Origin: Flavihumibacter sp. CACIAM 22H1
GTDB lineage: Bacteria; Bacteroidota; Bacteroidia; Chitinophagales; Chitinophagaceae
Direction: 5' to 3'
NCBI RefSeq assembly: GCF_001601815.1
Contig: NZ_LUKG01000017.1
Span: 1 to 33,262 of the forward strand
Length of the DNA stretch: 33,262 bases
Both the position numbers and the translations under genes were made by a program. Below, one piece after another: positions 9,030-17,811 of this stretch (positions within the stretch are counted from its first letter, which is position 1; each line of letters begins with the position of its first letter). The notes beneath the pieces are model-generated. The model saw only the letters and a program-made list of their open reading frames with translations. It had not been told where the DNA came from and did no database searches.

Positions 9030-10226
9030 TCAATTTATCCTGCTTATATTTTTTCCCTGAATTTTAAACTGAAGTCCGCTGCTCATTGAAATCAGTTCCA
9101 GAATTTTGGAAACCGGCAAATCCCTGCTGATGATCCCTGAAAGCTTCATTTCCGGCAATGATTCTATATCCATTACCACTACATCATACCATTCAGAAAT
9201 CTGCAGCAAAATTTCCTTCAATTCCATTCCTTTAAAATTGAAGAGATCATTGGTCCAGGCAATTGCCTGCGTAGTGTCCGCCTCCCGAACGATATCAATA
9301 TCAGTTGCGATTATTGCTTTCTGGCCCGGATAAAGTATGTTATCATCTGCGCCTTTTACAATTTTAATGGAGCCTTCCAGCAGGGTAACCGCTGTACGGT
9401 TTTGCTGATCATGTGTATCAACATTAAAATGCGTTCCCAATACCTGGATCACCGCATTCCCGGTTTGAACCCGGAAAGGACGGGTTTTATCTTTTGCTAC
9501 TTCAAAATAAGCCTCTCCTTCCAATTCCACCATACGTTCCGTAGCAGCAAAATAACTGGGATATTTAAGCCGGCTTCCGGCATTCAGCACAACTTTGGTA
9601 GCATCCGATAAATACAGGATTATTTGTTTAGACCCCCTTGGATTAATGAGTTCGTGCTGGCTGCCCACCCCTGTCTGGGAAGCCGATGCACCCTTCGAAT
9701 AGTCCAGTATTTTCTTGCCGTTCGCTTCCCGAACTTCATAACCTGCCGAAGTTTCCGCACTGCTTTTATATTCCTGCATAGGAAACCGGGAGGCTCCATC
9801 GGCTGCCAGTACAGCCAGGCTGCGAACCGGCGCCGCTACATCTTCCAACAACGCCAATTTCTGTTGATTGGCAGAATCAGTAGCCAGCCCTGCCCTGTTT
9901 TGATAGATCCACCCAATACCTGCCAACAACACTAGAGAGGCGGCTACCGCCCAGCGCATAAACACCGTTTTAGCCTTTTTTTGTTGCCCTTGTTCATGCG
10001 CAGCAACTGCTATCAGAGAAAAAAGACTACCCGCTTTTTCCTCGGCTAATGCCTGTGGAAATAAACGCGTACCTGTATCCGCCTCCCAATGTTTTTCCAA
10101 AAAACCCAATATGATATCTTTATACTGATCCTTCGAAAAAAGCTCCACCAAACGATCTTCTTCTTCTACAGAAGTTTGTTTGGCAGCATAGCGCTCCAGC
10201 AATTGTATGAGTTCCTGACTTGACAT
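9030..10226 (-). CDS. FecR-type anti-sigma factor
   Basis: A 398-residue inner-membrane regulator. The N-terminal cytoplasmic part (about 1-90) is helical and would bind the ECF sigma factor; one membrane segment follows at about 91-108 (RWAVAASLVLLAGIGWIY). The periplasmic FecR domain lies at about 190-285, with LSDATKVVLNAGSRLKYP, VELEGEAYFEVAKD and VLGTHFNV, all typical of the family. The C-terminal DUF4974 segment (about 328-395, FNFKGMELKEILLQISEWY) is an STN-like fold usual in Bacteroidota FecR proteins. It is expected to read the STN domain of the adjacent SusC receptor and release or activate the sigma factor. It lies 95 bases downstream of the sigma gene and 107 bases upstream of SusC, spacings that leave room for separate control of each gene. 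Confidence 0.95.
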   Translation of the reverse strand: MSSQELIQLLERYAAKQTSVEEEDRLVELFSKDQYKDIILGFLEKHWEADTGTRLFPQALAEEKAGSLFSLIAVAAHEQGQQKKAKTVFMRWAVAASLVLLAGIGWIYQNRAGLATDSANQQKLALLEDVAAPVRSLAVLAADGASRFPMQEYKSSAETSAGYEVREANGKKILDYSKGASASQTGVGSQHELINPRGSKQIILYLSDATKVVLNAGSRLKYPSYFAATERMVELEGEAYFEVAKDKTRPFRVQTGNAVIQVLGTHFNVDTHDQQNRTAVTLLEGSIKIVKGADDNILYPGQKAIIATDIDIVREADTTQAIAWTNDLFNFKGMELKEILLQISEWYDVVVMDIESLPEMKLSGIISRDLPVSKILELISMSSGLQFKIQGKNISRIN

Positions 10227-10269
10227 ATACTATCTAGGAGACAAGCGAGGAAAAGACAAGGGCTAGTCC

Positions 10270-10302
10270 GGTTGAAAAAAAAGTTAAACTCTTTAAAAAG
10301 AG
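10270..10302 (-). other. Possible attenuator hairpin between sigma and FecR genes
   Basis: CTCTTTAAAAAGAG (10289-10302) is an A/T-rich inverted repeat. Read on the minus strand the small stem is followed by a T-rich run including eight consecutive T residues (minus-strand copy of 10275-10282). This resembles a weak terminator inside the 95-base sigma-FecR gap. The stem is short (5-6 bp), so it may only be A/T-rich sequence. Confidence 0.3.
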
Positions 10303-10321
10303 GCGGGGGGAAGTGTTTTAT

Positions 10322-10915
10322 CTACGTAAAGAGTTCAAGCATCAGCCATAAGAGCAGGCCTGAAACATATGTTTTCATGTAGGCCCGGATGGAAAATAAA
10401 GCTGCTTTCATATGATTTTTGACGGTGTTGAGGCTAATGCCCATATTCCTGGCAATTTCTTCCTGTTTTAAACCGTCATTTCTGCTGAGGAGGTACACTT
10501 TCCGCTGTTGCGGAGGTAACTGATCAATGGCTTGTTGATAAATGCGGGCATATTCCTTATCTATAACAATATCCTCTGTGGAGCTACTGCTATTGGGCTG
10601 AATACTATGAATTTTACGCAGCGTACGTTGTTCTAAGGCATTGCGTTTCAAAAAATTATAGGCGCTGTTTCGTACCAACACGGTTAACCAGGCATCAAAA
10701 TTTTCTACCGAAGCAAGTTCGGCCCTCTTGATCCAGATTTTTGCAAATAATTCCTGCGCCAGGTCCTCCGACTGCTGGGCCGACCTTGTCAGGAAATAAC
10801 TATACGAGTAAACTTTTTGAATATTCCGATCATATAATTGGCGGAATGCGCCGAGATCACCCCGGGCAACTAAATTGAGCAGCTCAGTTTCTTCATATTT
10901 ATATACAGTCGGCAT
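10322..10915 (-). CDS. ECF-type RNA polymerase sigma factor
   Basis: A 197-residue sigma-70 family factor of the extracytoplasmic-function kind. Region 2 spans about residues 20-85 (AFRQLYDRNIQKVYSYSYFL, then EDLAQELFAKIWIKR); region 4 covers about 130-180 (QLPPQQRKVYLLSRNDGLKQ, then a helix-turn-helix EEIARNMGISLNTVKNHM). The hydrophobic tail YVSGLLLWLMLELFT is common in Bacteroidota members. I chose the ATG at 10915 because AAGGA lies four bases before it; an in-frame TTG at 10954 would add 13 residues but falls within an inverted repeat. The downstream FecR and STN-SusC make this a cell-surface signalling set: ligand binding at SusC is passed to FecR and on to this sigma factor, which presumably transcribes the SusC operon. 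Its promoter sequence cannot be read from this one locus. Confidence 0.95.
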   Translation of the reverse strand: MPTVYKYEETELLNLVARGDLGAFRQLYDRNIQKVYSYSYFLTRSAQQSEDLAQELFAKIWIKRAELASVENFDAWLTVLVRNSAYNFLKRNALEQRTLRKIHSIQPNSSSSTEDIVIDKEYARIYQQAIDQLPPQQRKVYLLSRNDGLKQEEIARNMGISLNTVKNHMKAALFSIRAYMKTYVSGLLLWLMLELFT

Positions 10916-10929
10916 GCAATCCTTGGCAG

Positions 10930-10961
10930 TTAGTAGTTCGGTGCAAAAAACCAACTACTAA
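10930..10961. promoter_or_regulatory. 9-bp inverted repeat upstream of the sigma gene
   Basis: TTAGTAGTT (10930-10938) and AACTACTAA (10953-10961) are perfect 9-base arms separated by 14 bases, ending 14 bases before the sigma ATG at 10915. A weak promoter candidate overlaps it on the minus strand (TTTG, complement of 10982-10985, and TAGTTTAG, complement of 10958-10965, 16 bases apart, which is shorter than usual). It could be an operator or a leader-RNA hairpin. Confidence 0.4.
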
Positions 10962-11037
10962 ACTAGCTATTCCGATTATGGCAAACTGCTTTGGAATTCT
11001 CATAAGTCGATACTAAATTCACTTATACTTTGAATTT

Positions 11038-11385
11038 ATGCCGCTTACGCTGGAAAATACTGTTGATATCATAGAAACCATGGAAAACTACATTGATCGG
11101 GTAAGGCCTCCACTAGCTGTACGAAGCCAACTCGACATCGGCTATTCCATTGAAAATCAGAGTGTAGTACTGTTTGAAATCCGCCCGGCATTTCATAATC
11201 CGACCAAAATGATAGAATCGCCGTATGCAAAAGCCAATTTTGTAAAAAAAGAGAATCATTGGAAAGTATACTGGATGCGCGGTAACCTTAGCTGGGATCT
11301 ATACGACCCACAACCTATTGCAAAAACCCTGAAGCAATTCCTGGACCTGGTAGACAGGGATGAACATCATTGCTTTAAAGGGTAG
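11038..11385 (+). CDS. DUF3024 family protein
   Basis: A 115-residue soluble protein with no signal peptide or membrane segment. The central block FEIRPAFHNP, then AKANFVKKENHWKVYWMRGNLSW, is the pattern I recall for DUF3024, a small family of unknown function widespread in bacteria. The last part, with PIAKTLKQFLDLVDRDEHHCF, is helical. It is one of only two clear plus-strand genes here, divergent from the sigma gene with 122 bases between the two start codons, and its 3' end overlaps the convergent kinase gene by 11 bases. Nothing links it to glycan use; it may be an unrelated housekeeping gene between two loci. I recognise the family by pattern only. Confidence 0.8.
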   Translation: MPLTLENTVDIIETMENYIDRVRPPLAVRSQLDIGYSIENQSVVLFEIRPAFHNPTKMIESPYAKANFVKKENHWKVYWMRGNLSWDLYDPQPIAKTLKQFLDLVDRDEHHCFKG

Positions 11386-12235
11386 GAGCCCATAAAAAAG
11401 CGGCTCCTATAAGTGCTGCTTTTTCTCCCAATACTGCTTTCCGGATATGAAATTCGGGGCCCAGCTTTTCCTGTAGTACCGGAAAAAACAAGGAAGAAGC
11501 TTTTGCGATATTTCCTCCTATTACAATGGTTGTTGGAATTTCCGGGACATACCGGCTCCTGATAAGCAGGTCCAGATTTTCTCCGAATTCGTAAAAGCAT
11601 TCCAGCGCTTCGGTATCTGTTTCGCACAATTCTGCCAATTCTTTTACGCCAGGCAGGCTATACCCTTTTTTCTCTTTGTATCGCTTTAGAAACCAACGGG
11701 TTGAAAAGTATTCCTCGGCCAGGTCATCCCGGAAAGGAAAACAATAGAGATCGCCGTCTTCATAATTTCCATTCCGGAATAAGGCAGATCCCAGGCCCGT
11801 TCCGAGTGTGATGCCCAATACCTGGCCGGCGCCTTTTCCACTTCCCATTCCCATTTCCCCTCGCAGGTAAGCCGTTGCATCATTGACCATCCGGATCTCT
11901 GTTTCTGTGCTACCAAGTTTCTCAGCAAGCAGTGCTTTTACCGGTAATTTATACAGCGCATCATATTTACACAAGTCTTTGATCAGGCTGATCCCTTTTT
12001 CATAGTCAAAGGGGCCGGGCATGGCAATACCAATCTTTGCCTGCGCTAAGCCTGCAAGCTTCCAGCAGGCGCGTATGGCCGCAGACCATCCCGCCATAAT
12101 TTCTGCGGCTGATTCATTCGGGTAAACGGTTTGCCTGACCAGTGTATTTTCAAGCAGGGTACACTCCTCCGGGTTTACCATAGCTACGGTAATATGTGTT
12201 CCTCCGATATCTACTCCTGTAATCCAGTTATTCAT
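11375..12235 (-). CDS. ROK family sugar kinase
   Basis: A cytoplasmic 286-residue kinase of the ROK family (repressor, ORF, kinase), expected to phosphorylate a hexose such as glucose, mannose or fructose with ATP. The phosphate-binding motif DIGGTHI is at residues 9-15, and LGITLGTGLGSALF is the second conserved glycine-rich segment. There is no N-terminal helix-turn-helix, so it is an enzyme type and not a ROK repressor. The usual zinc-binding CxCGxxGC motif is missing: the region after the second glycine-rich motif reads GDLYCFPFRDDLAEEYFS. This places it in a divergent subgroup. It lies 23 bases after GH92 and is the last gene of the long operon. With the isomerase of the same operon it could take mannose to fructose-6-phosphate. 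Substrate is inferred from context. Confidence 0.87.
   Translation of the reverse strand: MNNWITGVDIGGTHITVAMVNPEECTLLENTLVRQTVYPNESAAEIMAGWSAAIRACWKLAGLAQAKIGIAMPGPFDYEKGISLIKDLCKYDALYKLPVKALLAEKLGSTETEIRMVNDATAYLRGEMGMGSGKGAGQVLGITLGTGLGSALFRNGNYEDGDLYCFPFRDDLAEEYFSTRWFLKRYKEKKGYSLPGVKELAELCETDTEALECFYEFGENLDLLIRSRYVPEIPTTIVIGGNIAKASSLFFPVLQEKLGPEFHIRKAVLGEKAALIGAAFLWAPTL
11383..11409. terminator. Hairpin at the convergent gene junction, possible terminator
   Basis: TAGGAGCC (11383-11390) and GGCTCCTA (11402-11409) are perfect 8-base arms around an 11-base loop, at the overlap of the DUF3024 and ROK kinase 3' ends. The DUF3024 stop codon is part of the left arm. No long T-run follows directly on either strand (TTTTT begins 11 bases later on the plus strand), so it could be a shared 3'-end structure instead of a strict intrinsic terminator. 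Confidence 0.4.
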
Positions 12236-12258
12236 AGCTGTTTCTTGCGTTCTTTATG

Positions 12259-14973
12259 TTATTCCATACCTGGGGGCAATGCAGCCGTTCCCCAGGACTT
12301 GTTAGGCTGGTTGCCCAGCCAGATTTCGAGCAACCCTCCCTGAGAAAATTTTTCATGGGTAAACCAAAAGGTATTTAATTCCTGGCCATTTAGTTTAGCC
12401 GATTGGATATAATCATTTCCAGGTTGGTTGCCATAGGTTCTGATAACAAACTCTTTTCCCGGGTAGTAACGATTATCCAGTTTTATACGCACTTCTTCAA
12501 AAATGGGCGAAGTAAGTTCATACACCGGTGTTTGTGCCTGGTTACCTCTTATATCAAATAATCCAATTGCCATCAGGGCACTTACGGCACCCATTTGCCC
12601 CTGGTCCTCATCATGACCACCATAACCCAGGTCGGGGGTAATGCCGCCATACGCCTGTTCCTTCACTCTCCGCACCCAATATTGGGTAAGCCAGGGTTTC
12701 CCTGCGTAACTAAATACATGGGCATTACTGCAGCCTGGCTGGTTGGCATAACTCACATACCCATCCGTATACCCATATACAAAATCAGCTTCCTTCGACT
12801 GCTCAAACGCATAGTTCAGTTTATTACAAAAGCTATCCGTGCCTCCCATGCGTTGTACCAGCTCCGGAATGGCATGCGATAAACCCCAGGTTCCCTGCCA
12901 TGCATTGGCTTCCACCCAGCCGGCACCACTCAGCAGATCCTTATGCAACCATTCGCCCTTTTTATTTTTTGGTAAAATCAATTTCACCGAATCTTCAAAA
13001 AGGGTGGTCCAGGTAGATGAACGTTTAAGAAAATACTGGTAGTCTTTTTTCCTGCCCAAACGGGCGGCCATCTGTGCCGTACCCCAATCCTGAAAAGCAG
13101 CTTCAATACTGATTCCAGCATTTCCTGGCCACCAGCCTTTTTTGATATAGAACGCAACATCTTCCCGAGGCCCCAGCATGCCGCCGGGTAACTGATTCCG
13201 TTTTATTGTTTCAAATGCATGCAGAGCGGGTGTTTTGGTCAACAATCCCTTCATATAAGTACTTACAATCAAATTTGCGGCAGGGTTTCCGGTCATAATA
13301 TAGGAATAACCGCCACCAGAAGGCCCTCTTGGCAGGAGGCCGCCATTGTTGGCATACTCCACCAGTGATGCCGAAAACTCATCCAGTAATTCTGGCCATG
13401 CCAGTCCCCAAAGAATATTTATGTTCCATTGTGTTAACCAGAAGGCATCCGAACTGTACATATTAAATGCAGGCTTACCAGCTGCATTTTTCGGAATGGA
13501 TTTGATCTTGAAAACAGCATCGGTAAAGTTTCCTTCCCTTTTACCGGTTGTTCGATCAGGGTAGTCGCCATTTACATCGTTGATTTTCTGCCGGCCCAAT
13601 AGTACATGCCAGAGATCAGTATAGAATTTGATTTTTTGCTCCTTTGTTCCTCCGCTTACCTGCATCCGCGAAAACCATTCATTCCAGGTTGCCTGGGTTG
13701 CAGCCCTTACCTGGTCAAAGTTCCATTCATTGCATTCTGTATCAAGGTTATTACGGGCATTTTCAATGGTAGTATAAGAAAGCCCGATTTTCATTTGCAG
13801 CTGTTCGCCTTTTTTCATTTTATAGGCGGCTGCCAAAATCAGGCTATCACCGGCGGCTGTTTTACTATTTTCTTGCAGGGTTTTCCCAGACCAGGCGTTT
13901 AGTGTTGTAAAAGGTTTATCAAACCGGATCACAAAAAATACTTTCACGTCTTTCGGACCACCCCAGTACCGGTTAACTGTGCTAACAGAGCCCTGAATTT
14001 CGGTATCGCTTATACGTTCAATCCTTGCGTCCTTCATGGTAGTATTTGAAATATGCCCATGCAGGTTGATTATAACTCGTGCATCAGTATCCTTCGTGTA
14101 TCGGTACCGGTAGTAATTTACCCGTTCGGTGGCAGTCTGCTCTACCCAAACCTGGTGGTCCTGCAACATTACGCGGTGATAACCGGGTTGAACAATTTCA
14201 TCGTCGTGATTAAACCGCGATTTCCAGCTATGTAATCCCTTTGACAGGTCTACTTTGCTGGTAGCCGGCATTATTTCCACACCAGATTGCATCCAGGCAT
14301 GCAGTTGTTCAAAACCCAGAATTTCTGTTTCATTGTAGTTATAACCTCCCCCATACTGGTTTTTATTACGGGTCAACGGTGCTGAGCTGGCCAGGCCAAA
14401 AGGCGTACTTCCTGTTATAAAAAATATGTATCGACCGCGGTTGGTTTCAATATAGGGGTCTACCCAGGAAACATAATCAATGGCATCCTCGGGGGCAGCA
14501 AACACTTCAAATTCGGATAATCCAAGCTCCCTGCCTGTTCCATCATGCGCAATGAATTTTATCCATTCCGTTTTTCTGGCGGGGAAATGAATGGCCTTAC
14601 CTGTTCCATCCGGCGGAAGCTGATTTACCCACACAACGGATCCGTCGCTGAAAAGTAGTTTGCCCCCGGCAATATTATGCCGCAGTGTAGGCCGGTCATA
14701 AAACACTACTTTATTTATTATTCTTGCCTGTTTCCATCGAAGCTCAAACCAGGGCAGGCGGATATAGCCCCAGTCGGTTGTATCACCCGCGCAGGCCCAT
14801 TCTCCCAAACCATCAACCCCTATAATACCGTCTGTCAGGTGATAGCCGGCGTAGGCAGGTCCGTTACTGGTTGAAACCGTTACTACAGCTTCGGGAGCAA
14901 TATTTCCCGGCCCGGCAAAAAGCAGCAACGAACTAAGCAGCATACTGCTGAATAGAAAAGCAGATCTTATCAT
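12259..14973 (-). CDS. Discoidin-GH92 family glycoside hydrolase, exported
   Basis: A 904-residue exported enzyme. I start at the ATG at 14973 because its A-T-G-A overlaps the stop of the lactonase gene and [21 protein letters not shown] is a signal peptide; a longer frame to 15042 would bury the signal. Residues about 27-135 form an F5/8-type (discoidin, CBM32-like) beta-sandwich. The rest is a GH92 calcium-dependent exo-glycosidase: VDPYIETNRGRYIFF and TPFGLASSAPL early, the EANAWQGTWGL segment near residue 690 (equivalent to EGNAWQY), and HDEDQGQMGAV near 790 (equivalent to the NEDxGQMSAW signature). GH92 enzymes remove terminal alpha-mannose by inversion. The DEDQGQMG version differs from well-studied alpha-mannosidases, so the specificity here is less certain. 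No lipobox is present, so it is probably periplasmic. Confidence 0.92.
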   Translation of the reverse strand: MIRSAFLFSSMLLSSLLLFAGPGNIAPEAVVTVSTSNGPAYAGYHLTDGIIGVDGLGEWACAGDTTDWGYIRLPWFELRWKQARIINKVVFYDRPTLRHNIAGGKLLFSDGSVVWVNQLPPDGTGKAIHFPARKTEWIKFIAHDGTGRELGLSEFEVFAAPEDAIDYVSWVDPYIETNRGRYIFFITGSTPFGLASSAPLTRNKNQYGGGYNYNETEILGFEQLHAWMQSGVEIMPATSKVDLSKGLHSWKSRFNHDDEIVQPGYHRVMLQDHQVWVEQTATERVNYYRYRYTKDTDARVIINLHGHISNTTMKDARIERISDTEIQGSVSTVNRYWGGPKDVKVFFVIRFDKPFTTLNAWSGKTLQENSKTAAGDSLILAAAYKMKKGEQLQMKIGLSYTTIENARNNLDTECNEWNFDQVRAATQATWNEWFSRMQVSGGTKEQKIKFYTDLWHVLLGRQKINDVNGDYPDRTTGKREGNFTDAVFKIKSIPKNAAGKPAFNMYSSDAFWLTQWNINILWGLAWPELLDEFSASLVEYANNGGLLPRGPSGGGYSYIMTGNPAANLIVSTYMKGLLTKTPALHAFETIKRNQLPGGMLGPREDVAFYIKKGWWPGNAGISIEAAFQDWGTAQMAARLGRKKDYQYFLKRSSTWTTLFEDSVKLILPKNKKGEWLHKDLLSGAGWVEANAWQGTWGLSHAIPELVQRMGGTDSFCNKLNYAFEQSKEADFVYGYTDGYVSYANQPGCSNAHVFSYAGKPWLTQYWVRRVKEQAYGGITPDLGYGGHDEDQGQMGAVSALMAIGLFDIRGNQAQTPVYELTSPIFEEVRIKLDNRYYPGKEFVIRTYGNQPGNDYIQSAKLNGQELNTFWFTHEKFSQGGLLEIWLGNQPNKSWGTAALPPGME

Positions 14974-15827
14974 TTGGTGTATTTTTTTTGTCCGGCCAGC
15001 CGTAAACCAGCCTGTTCCAATGAAAGTTTCGAAATATGCCACCTTCCCAGGTTGGCAATAAACAGGTCTTTATTATCAATTCCTCCAAAAGCGATGTTGG
15101 TGGGATTTGAAATGGTATGTGCCTCCCAATCATGCAGTAATATGGATAAGGCACCTTTTTTGTCAAGGCAATAAATGGTATTGGGTGCATAACAGGAAAT
15201 CAGCAGATTTCCTTCCTGGTCCAGCGCAATGCCATCCGGGCAGGTTTTCGGCAGGTGCAGCAGCGTGGATCGTTCTCCGGCAGCCCCATTGGGCAACAGC
15301 TCAATGGTTTCAACACCCGGCAGCCAGGTACTAACCACATAAAGTTTATCTTCTTTAGCAGCAATGGCCATTCCATTCGCAAATGCAAAGGGCCCGGCAT
15401 GCCAAACCTCCTGTTTACCCTCTATTGAAAATTTAAAAATGCAGCCGTTCTCCTTCCTGAACTCTCCGCTGTCGGAAACATACAAATTTCCCACGCTATC
15501 AAACACCGGGAAGTTGGGGGTCCGAAATAATTGATTTTCTGCTCCCTTGGCCAGGCAGGTAAGGGTTCCGGAAGCGGGCTCATATCGCCATACACATTGG
15601 TGTTTAAGGTCACAAACCGCCAGCCAGCCTTCCGGAGAAAAGGCAAGCCCAAGGATAAAACCACCTGTATTTGCCACTTCTTCTACTAGCCCCTCAGAAC
15701 TGATCCGGTAAATTTGTCCGGCTTCTCCGCCTGCCCAAACGCTTCCGTCCGGATGAACAGCAATGCATTCGGGATGATCGAGGCCATCTGCCCAGATATG
15801 TACATGCTCAATTGAATATGTTTTCAT
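14970..15827 (-). CDS. SMP-30/gluconolactonase family lactonase
   Basis: A cytoplasmic 285-residue six-bladed beta-propeller expected to open a sugar lactone to the acid using a divalent metal. Metal-ligand positions of the family are visible: the Glu in [10 protein letters not shown], the Asn in RTPNFPVFD, the Asn in FANGMAI and the Asp in CPDGIALD. There is no signal peptide. I start at the ATG at 15827, whose ATGA overlaps the stop of the dehydratase gene; a GTG at 15845 is the alternative. The gene in turn ends in an ATGA overlap with GH92, so the three reading frames are translationally linked. Between an SDR dehydrogenase plus dehydratase and a glycosidase, it fits the second step of an oxidative sugar pathway. 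The exact lactone cannot be told. Confidence 0.9.
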   Translation of the reverse strand: MKTYSIEHVHIWADGLDHPECIAVHPDGSVWAGGEAGQIYRISSEGLVEEVANTGGFILGLAFSPEGWLAVCDLKHQCVWRYEPASGTLTCLAKGAENQLFRTPNFPVFDSVGNLYVSDSGEFRKENGCIFKFSIEGKQEVWHAGPFAFANGMAIAAKEDKLYVVSTWLPGVETIELLPNGAAGERSTLLHLPKTCPDGIALDQEGNLLISCYAPNTIYCLDKKGALSILLHDWEAHTISNPTNIAFGGIDNKDLFIANLGRWHISKLSLEQAGLRLAGQKKYTK

Positions 15828-17047
15828 ATGCGCAATTTTGCCCACCGGTCGTTTGTACCCGTTATGCTATACCAGTTGGGCCTGCCCATATCACGGTCGT
15901 AGGAATAACCACCGGTTTCCTGAAAATAGGCCTGGTATTGTCTCAGTTTATCTTCATCGATTTCCACACCAAGCCCGGGCCCTTCCGGCAACTCGATAGC
16001 GCCATCGCGGTAAATCATTTTACCGCCTTTAATAATATCATCGGTAAGGTGATGGTAATGAGCATCCGCAGCAAAGGAAAGCGAAGGAAGTGCAGCGCCC
16101 AGGTGTAACATGGTTGCCAGCTGAATGCCTAATTCACCAGAGCTGTGAACAGAAATACCGAGGTTCATTTTCTGACAACATACTCCTGCCATCCAGGCCT
16201 GCCGAAGGCCACCCCAAAAAGTAGTGTCCAGTAATATAACATCTATGGCCTCTGTACGGAAGCAGGCTGCCAACTGTTCAAAATTTACCACCACCGTATT
16301 GGTAGCGGTTGGAATAGCACAGCGTGATTTTAACCTACGCATAGCTTCTAATCCATAGCAGGGATCTTCAAAATAATCATTCGGCAAATGTTCAATTGCT
16401 TTTGCAATGCGGATAGCTTCCTCTACCGACCAGATTGCATTTGGATCAATGCGTACCCGATGCCCGGGCAATGCTTCTGCAACCGCACGAAATACCTCCA
16501 CCTCATGGTCGGGATGAAAAACGCCCGCTTTTAATTTGTGCGATGTAAACCCATGTTCCCTATGCAATTCCAGCGCATGTTGTACCATTTGCTCTACTGT
16601 TTCCTCCCCTCCCATCCCCGTGGTTTTATCCGGATGTCGAAAAAATAAATAAGAGGCAAACGGAATGCGGCTCCTGATTGCACCTCCTAATAAATCGCAA
16701 GCCCGAACCCCCAGCTTTTTACCCATAATATCCATACAGGCAAATTCAATAGCCGCATGAATTTGCAAGCGGTTATTATAAAGAGAGGCGGTTGGATTGC
16801 AAATTTTCCAAAACAATTGTTCCAGTTGCAGGGGATCATGGCCGAGCAGATAAGGTTTCAACCCATGTATGGCAGCTTCAGCAGATTCTCCACCACCGCC
16901 CATTTCTCCCAGCCCAATAATTCCTTCATCGGTGTAGACCTGTACAATGGTTCTGATAAATCGGCCCCAATGACAACCATTGGCATGCCGGATAGGCGCT
17001 TGCAGCGGAACTGCTACCGTTGTTGCTTTGATATCGGTAATTTTCAT
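15824..17047 (-). CDS. Enolase-superfamily sugar-acid dehydratase, glucarate-dehydratase-like
   Basis: A 407-residue cytoplasmic enzyme expected to remove water from an aldonate or aldarate to give a 2-keto-3-deoxy acid. Start chosen at the ATG at 17047 ([15 protein letters not shown]), five bases after the SDR stop; the open frame extends 81 codons further but over the SDR gene. Catalytic pattern: KLK at residues 171-173; metal ligands D201 (RIDPN), E227 (FEDPC) and N250 (TATNT); and D274 (LLDTTFW) with H301 ([10 protein letters not shown]), matching the Asp-His dyad of glucarate dehydratase. The C-terminal [16 protein letters not shown] also fits that group. I therefore read it as glucarate-dehydratase subgroup, but the substrate need not be glucarate; the neighbouring dehydrogenase and lactonase would supply the acid. 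Confidence 0.9.
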   Translation of the reverse strand: MKITDIKATTVAVPLQAPIRHANGCHWGRFIRTIVQVYTDEGIIGLGEMGGGGESAEAAIHGLKPYLLGHDPLQLEQLFWKICNPTASLYNNRLQIHAAIEFACMDIMGKKLGVRACDLLGGAIRSRIPFASYLFFRHPDKTTGMGGEETVEQMVQHALELHREHGFTSHKLKAGVFHPDHEVEVFRAVAEALPGHRVRIDPNAIWSVEEAIRIAKAIEHLPNDYFEDPCYGLEAMRRLKSRCAIPTATNTVVVNFEQLAACFRTEAIDVILLDTTFWGGLRQAWMAGVCCQKMNLGISVHSSGELGIQLATMLHLGAALPSLSFAADAHYHHLTDDIIKGGKMIYRDGAIELPEGPGLGVEIDEDKLRQYQAYFQETGGYSYDRDMGRPNWYSITGTNDRWAKLRI

Positions 17048-17052
17048 TATTC

Positions 17053-17799
17053 TTACTCTTTTACAGATCCCTGAATTACAATTCCCAAACCTCCATCTAT
17101 ACGTATTGCCTGCCCAGTCATAAAAGAAGCCTGGTCTGCACATAAATAAACGATCAGGCTGGCTATTTCTTCCGGCTTTGCTATGCGGTTTGACAGGTGC
17201 ATTTGTTCGCATGCCTGCAACATGCCAGCCGGGTTTTCCGATAAGGCCAGGGCATCCCTTAACATCGGCGTATCCACGGTACCCGGACAAACCGCCATGC
17301 AGCGGATGGCTGGCGCATAGTCTACTGCAATGCTCCTGGTTAATCCCAGAACCGCTGTTTTTGAAGTGGTGTAAGCCGCCACCTGCTGCTGGCTATGAAA
17401 AGCCTGGACGCTGGAAACATTTATAATAACACCCGCCTGTTTTTTTTGCATTATGGGTAATACAGCTTTACTGCATAAAAACATACTTTTCAGGTTCACA
17501 TTCATTACTTCATCCCATAGTTCGGTAGCGGTTTCGGTAACTGATCCGTACCGTTGTATGCCTGCATTATTTATGAGTACATCAATGCCTTTCCATTTTT
17601 CAAGAATGGCAGCCACCGTTTCGTTAACAGACTGTTCATTAGTTACATCACAGCAATAATAATCGGGCATCACCGGCCAGTTACTTACAGGAACCCGGTC
17701 AAGTACCGCTACTTTAGCACCCGCTTCCAGGAATGCTTTGGCACTGGCTGCTCCAATGCCTTTACTGCCCCCGGTTATCAATACTACCTTATTGTGCAT
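17053..17799 (-). CDS. Short-chain dehydrogenase/reductase
   Basis: A classical SDR of 248 residues, cytoplasmic, NAD(P)-dependent. Visible motifs: the nucleotide-binding GGSKGIG (residues 10-16), NNAG, the catalytic Ser in INVSSVQAF, the YxxxK pair in AYTTSK, and [11 protein letters not shown] after the second strand (VAVLDR) has an Asp at the end of beta2, which favours NAD over NADP. The C-terminus is typical ([15 protein letters not shown]). It lies between the mutarotase-like gene (12 bases upstream) and the dehydratase (5 bases downstream), so it probably oxidises the anomeric carbon of a sugar to a lactone, as L-fucose, L-rhamnose or galactose dehydrogenases of this family do. The motif set is not that of uronate dehydrogenase, though that function cannot be excluded. 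Confidence 0.92.
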   Translation of the reverse strand: MHNKVVLITGGSKGIGAASAKAFLEAGAKVAVLDRVPVSNWPVMPDYYCCDVTNEQSVNETVAAILEKWKGIDVLINNAGIQRYGSVTETATELWDEVMNVNLKSMFLCSKAVLPIMQKKQAGVIINVSSVQAFHSQQQVAAYTTSKTAVLGLTRSIAVDYAPAIRCMAVCPGTVDTPMLRDALALSENPAGMLQACEQMHLSNRIAKPEEIASLIVYLCADQASFMTGQAIRIDGGLGIVIQGSVKE

Positions 17800-17811
17800 G
17801 GTAATACCTGT

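Noticed and set aside
13454-13466. CTGTACATATTAA, identical over 13 bases to part of the site before SusC
   Set aside because: It lies inside the GH92 coding sequence (residues FNMYSS), lacks the left arm TATGT at the right distance, and is best explained by chance.
15795-15830. TATGTACAT-like sequence at the start of the lactonase gene
   Set aside because: It is coding, and the arms do not show the TATGT-N4-ACATA spacing.
17048-17290. Long N-terminal extension of the dehydratase frame
   Set aside because: It overlaps the SDR gene by about 240 bases and has no similarity to the enolase N-terminal domain.
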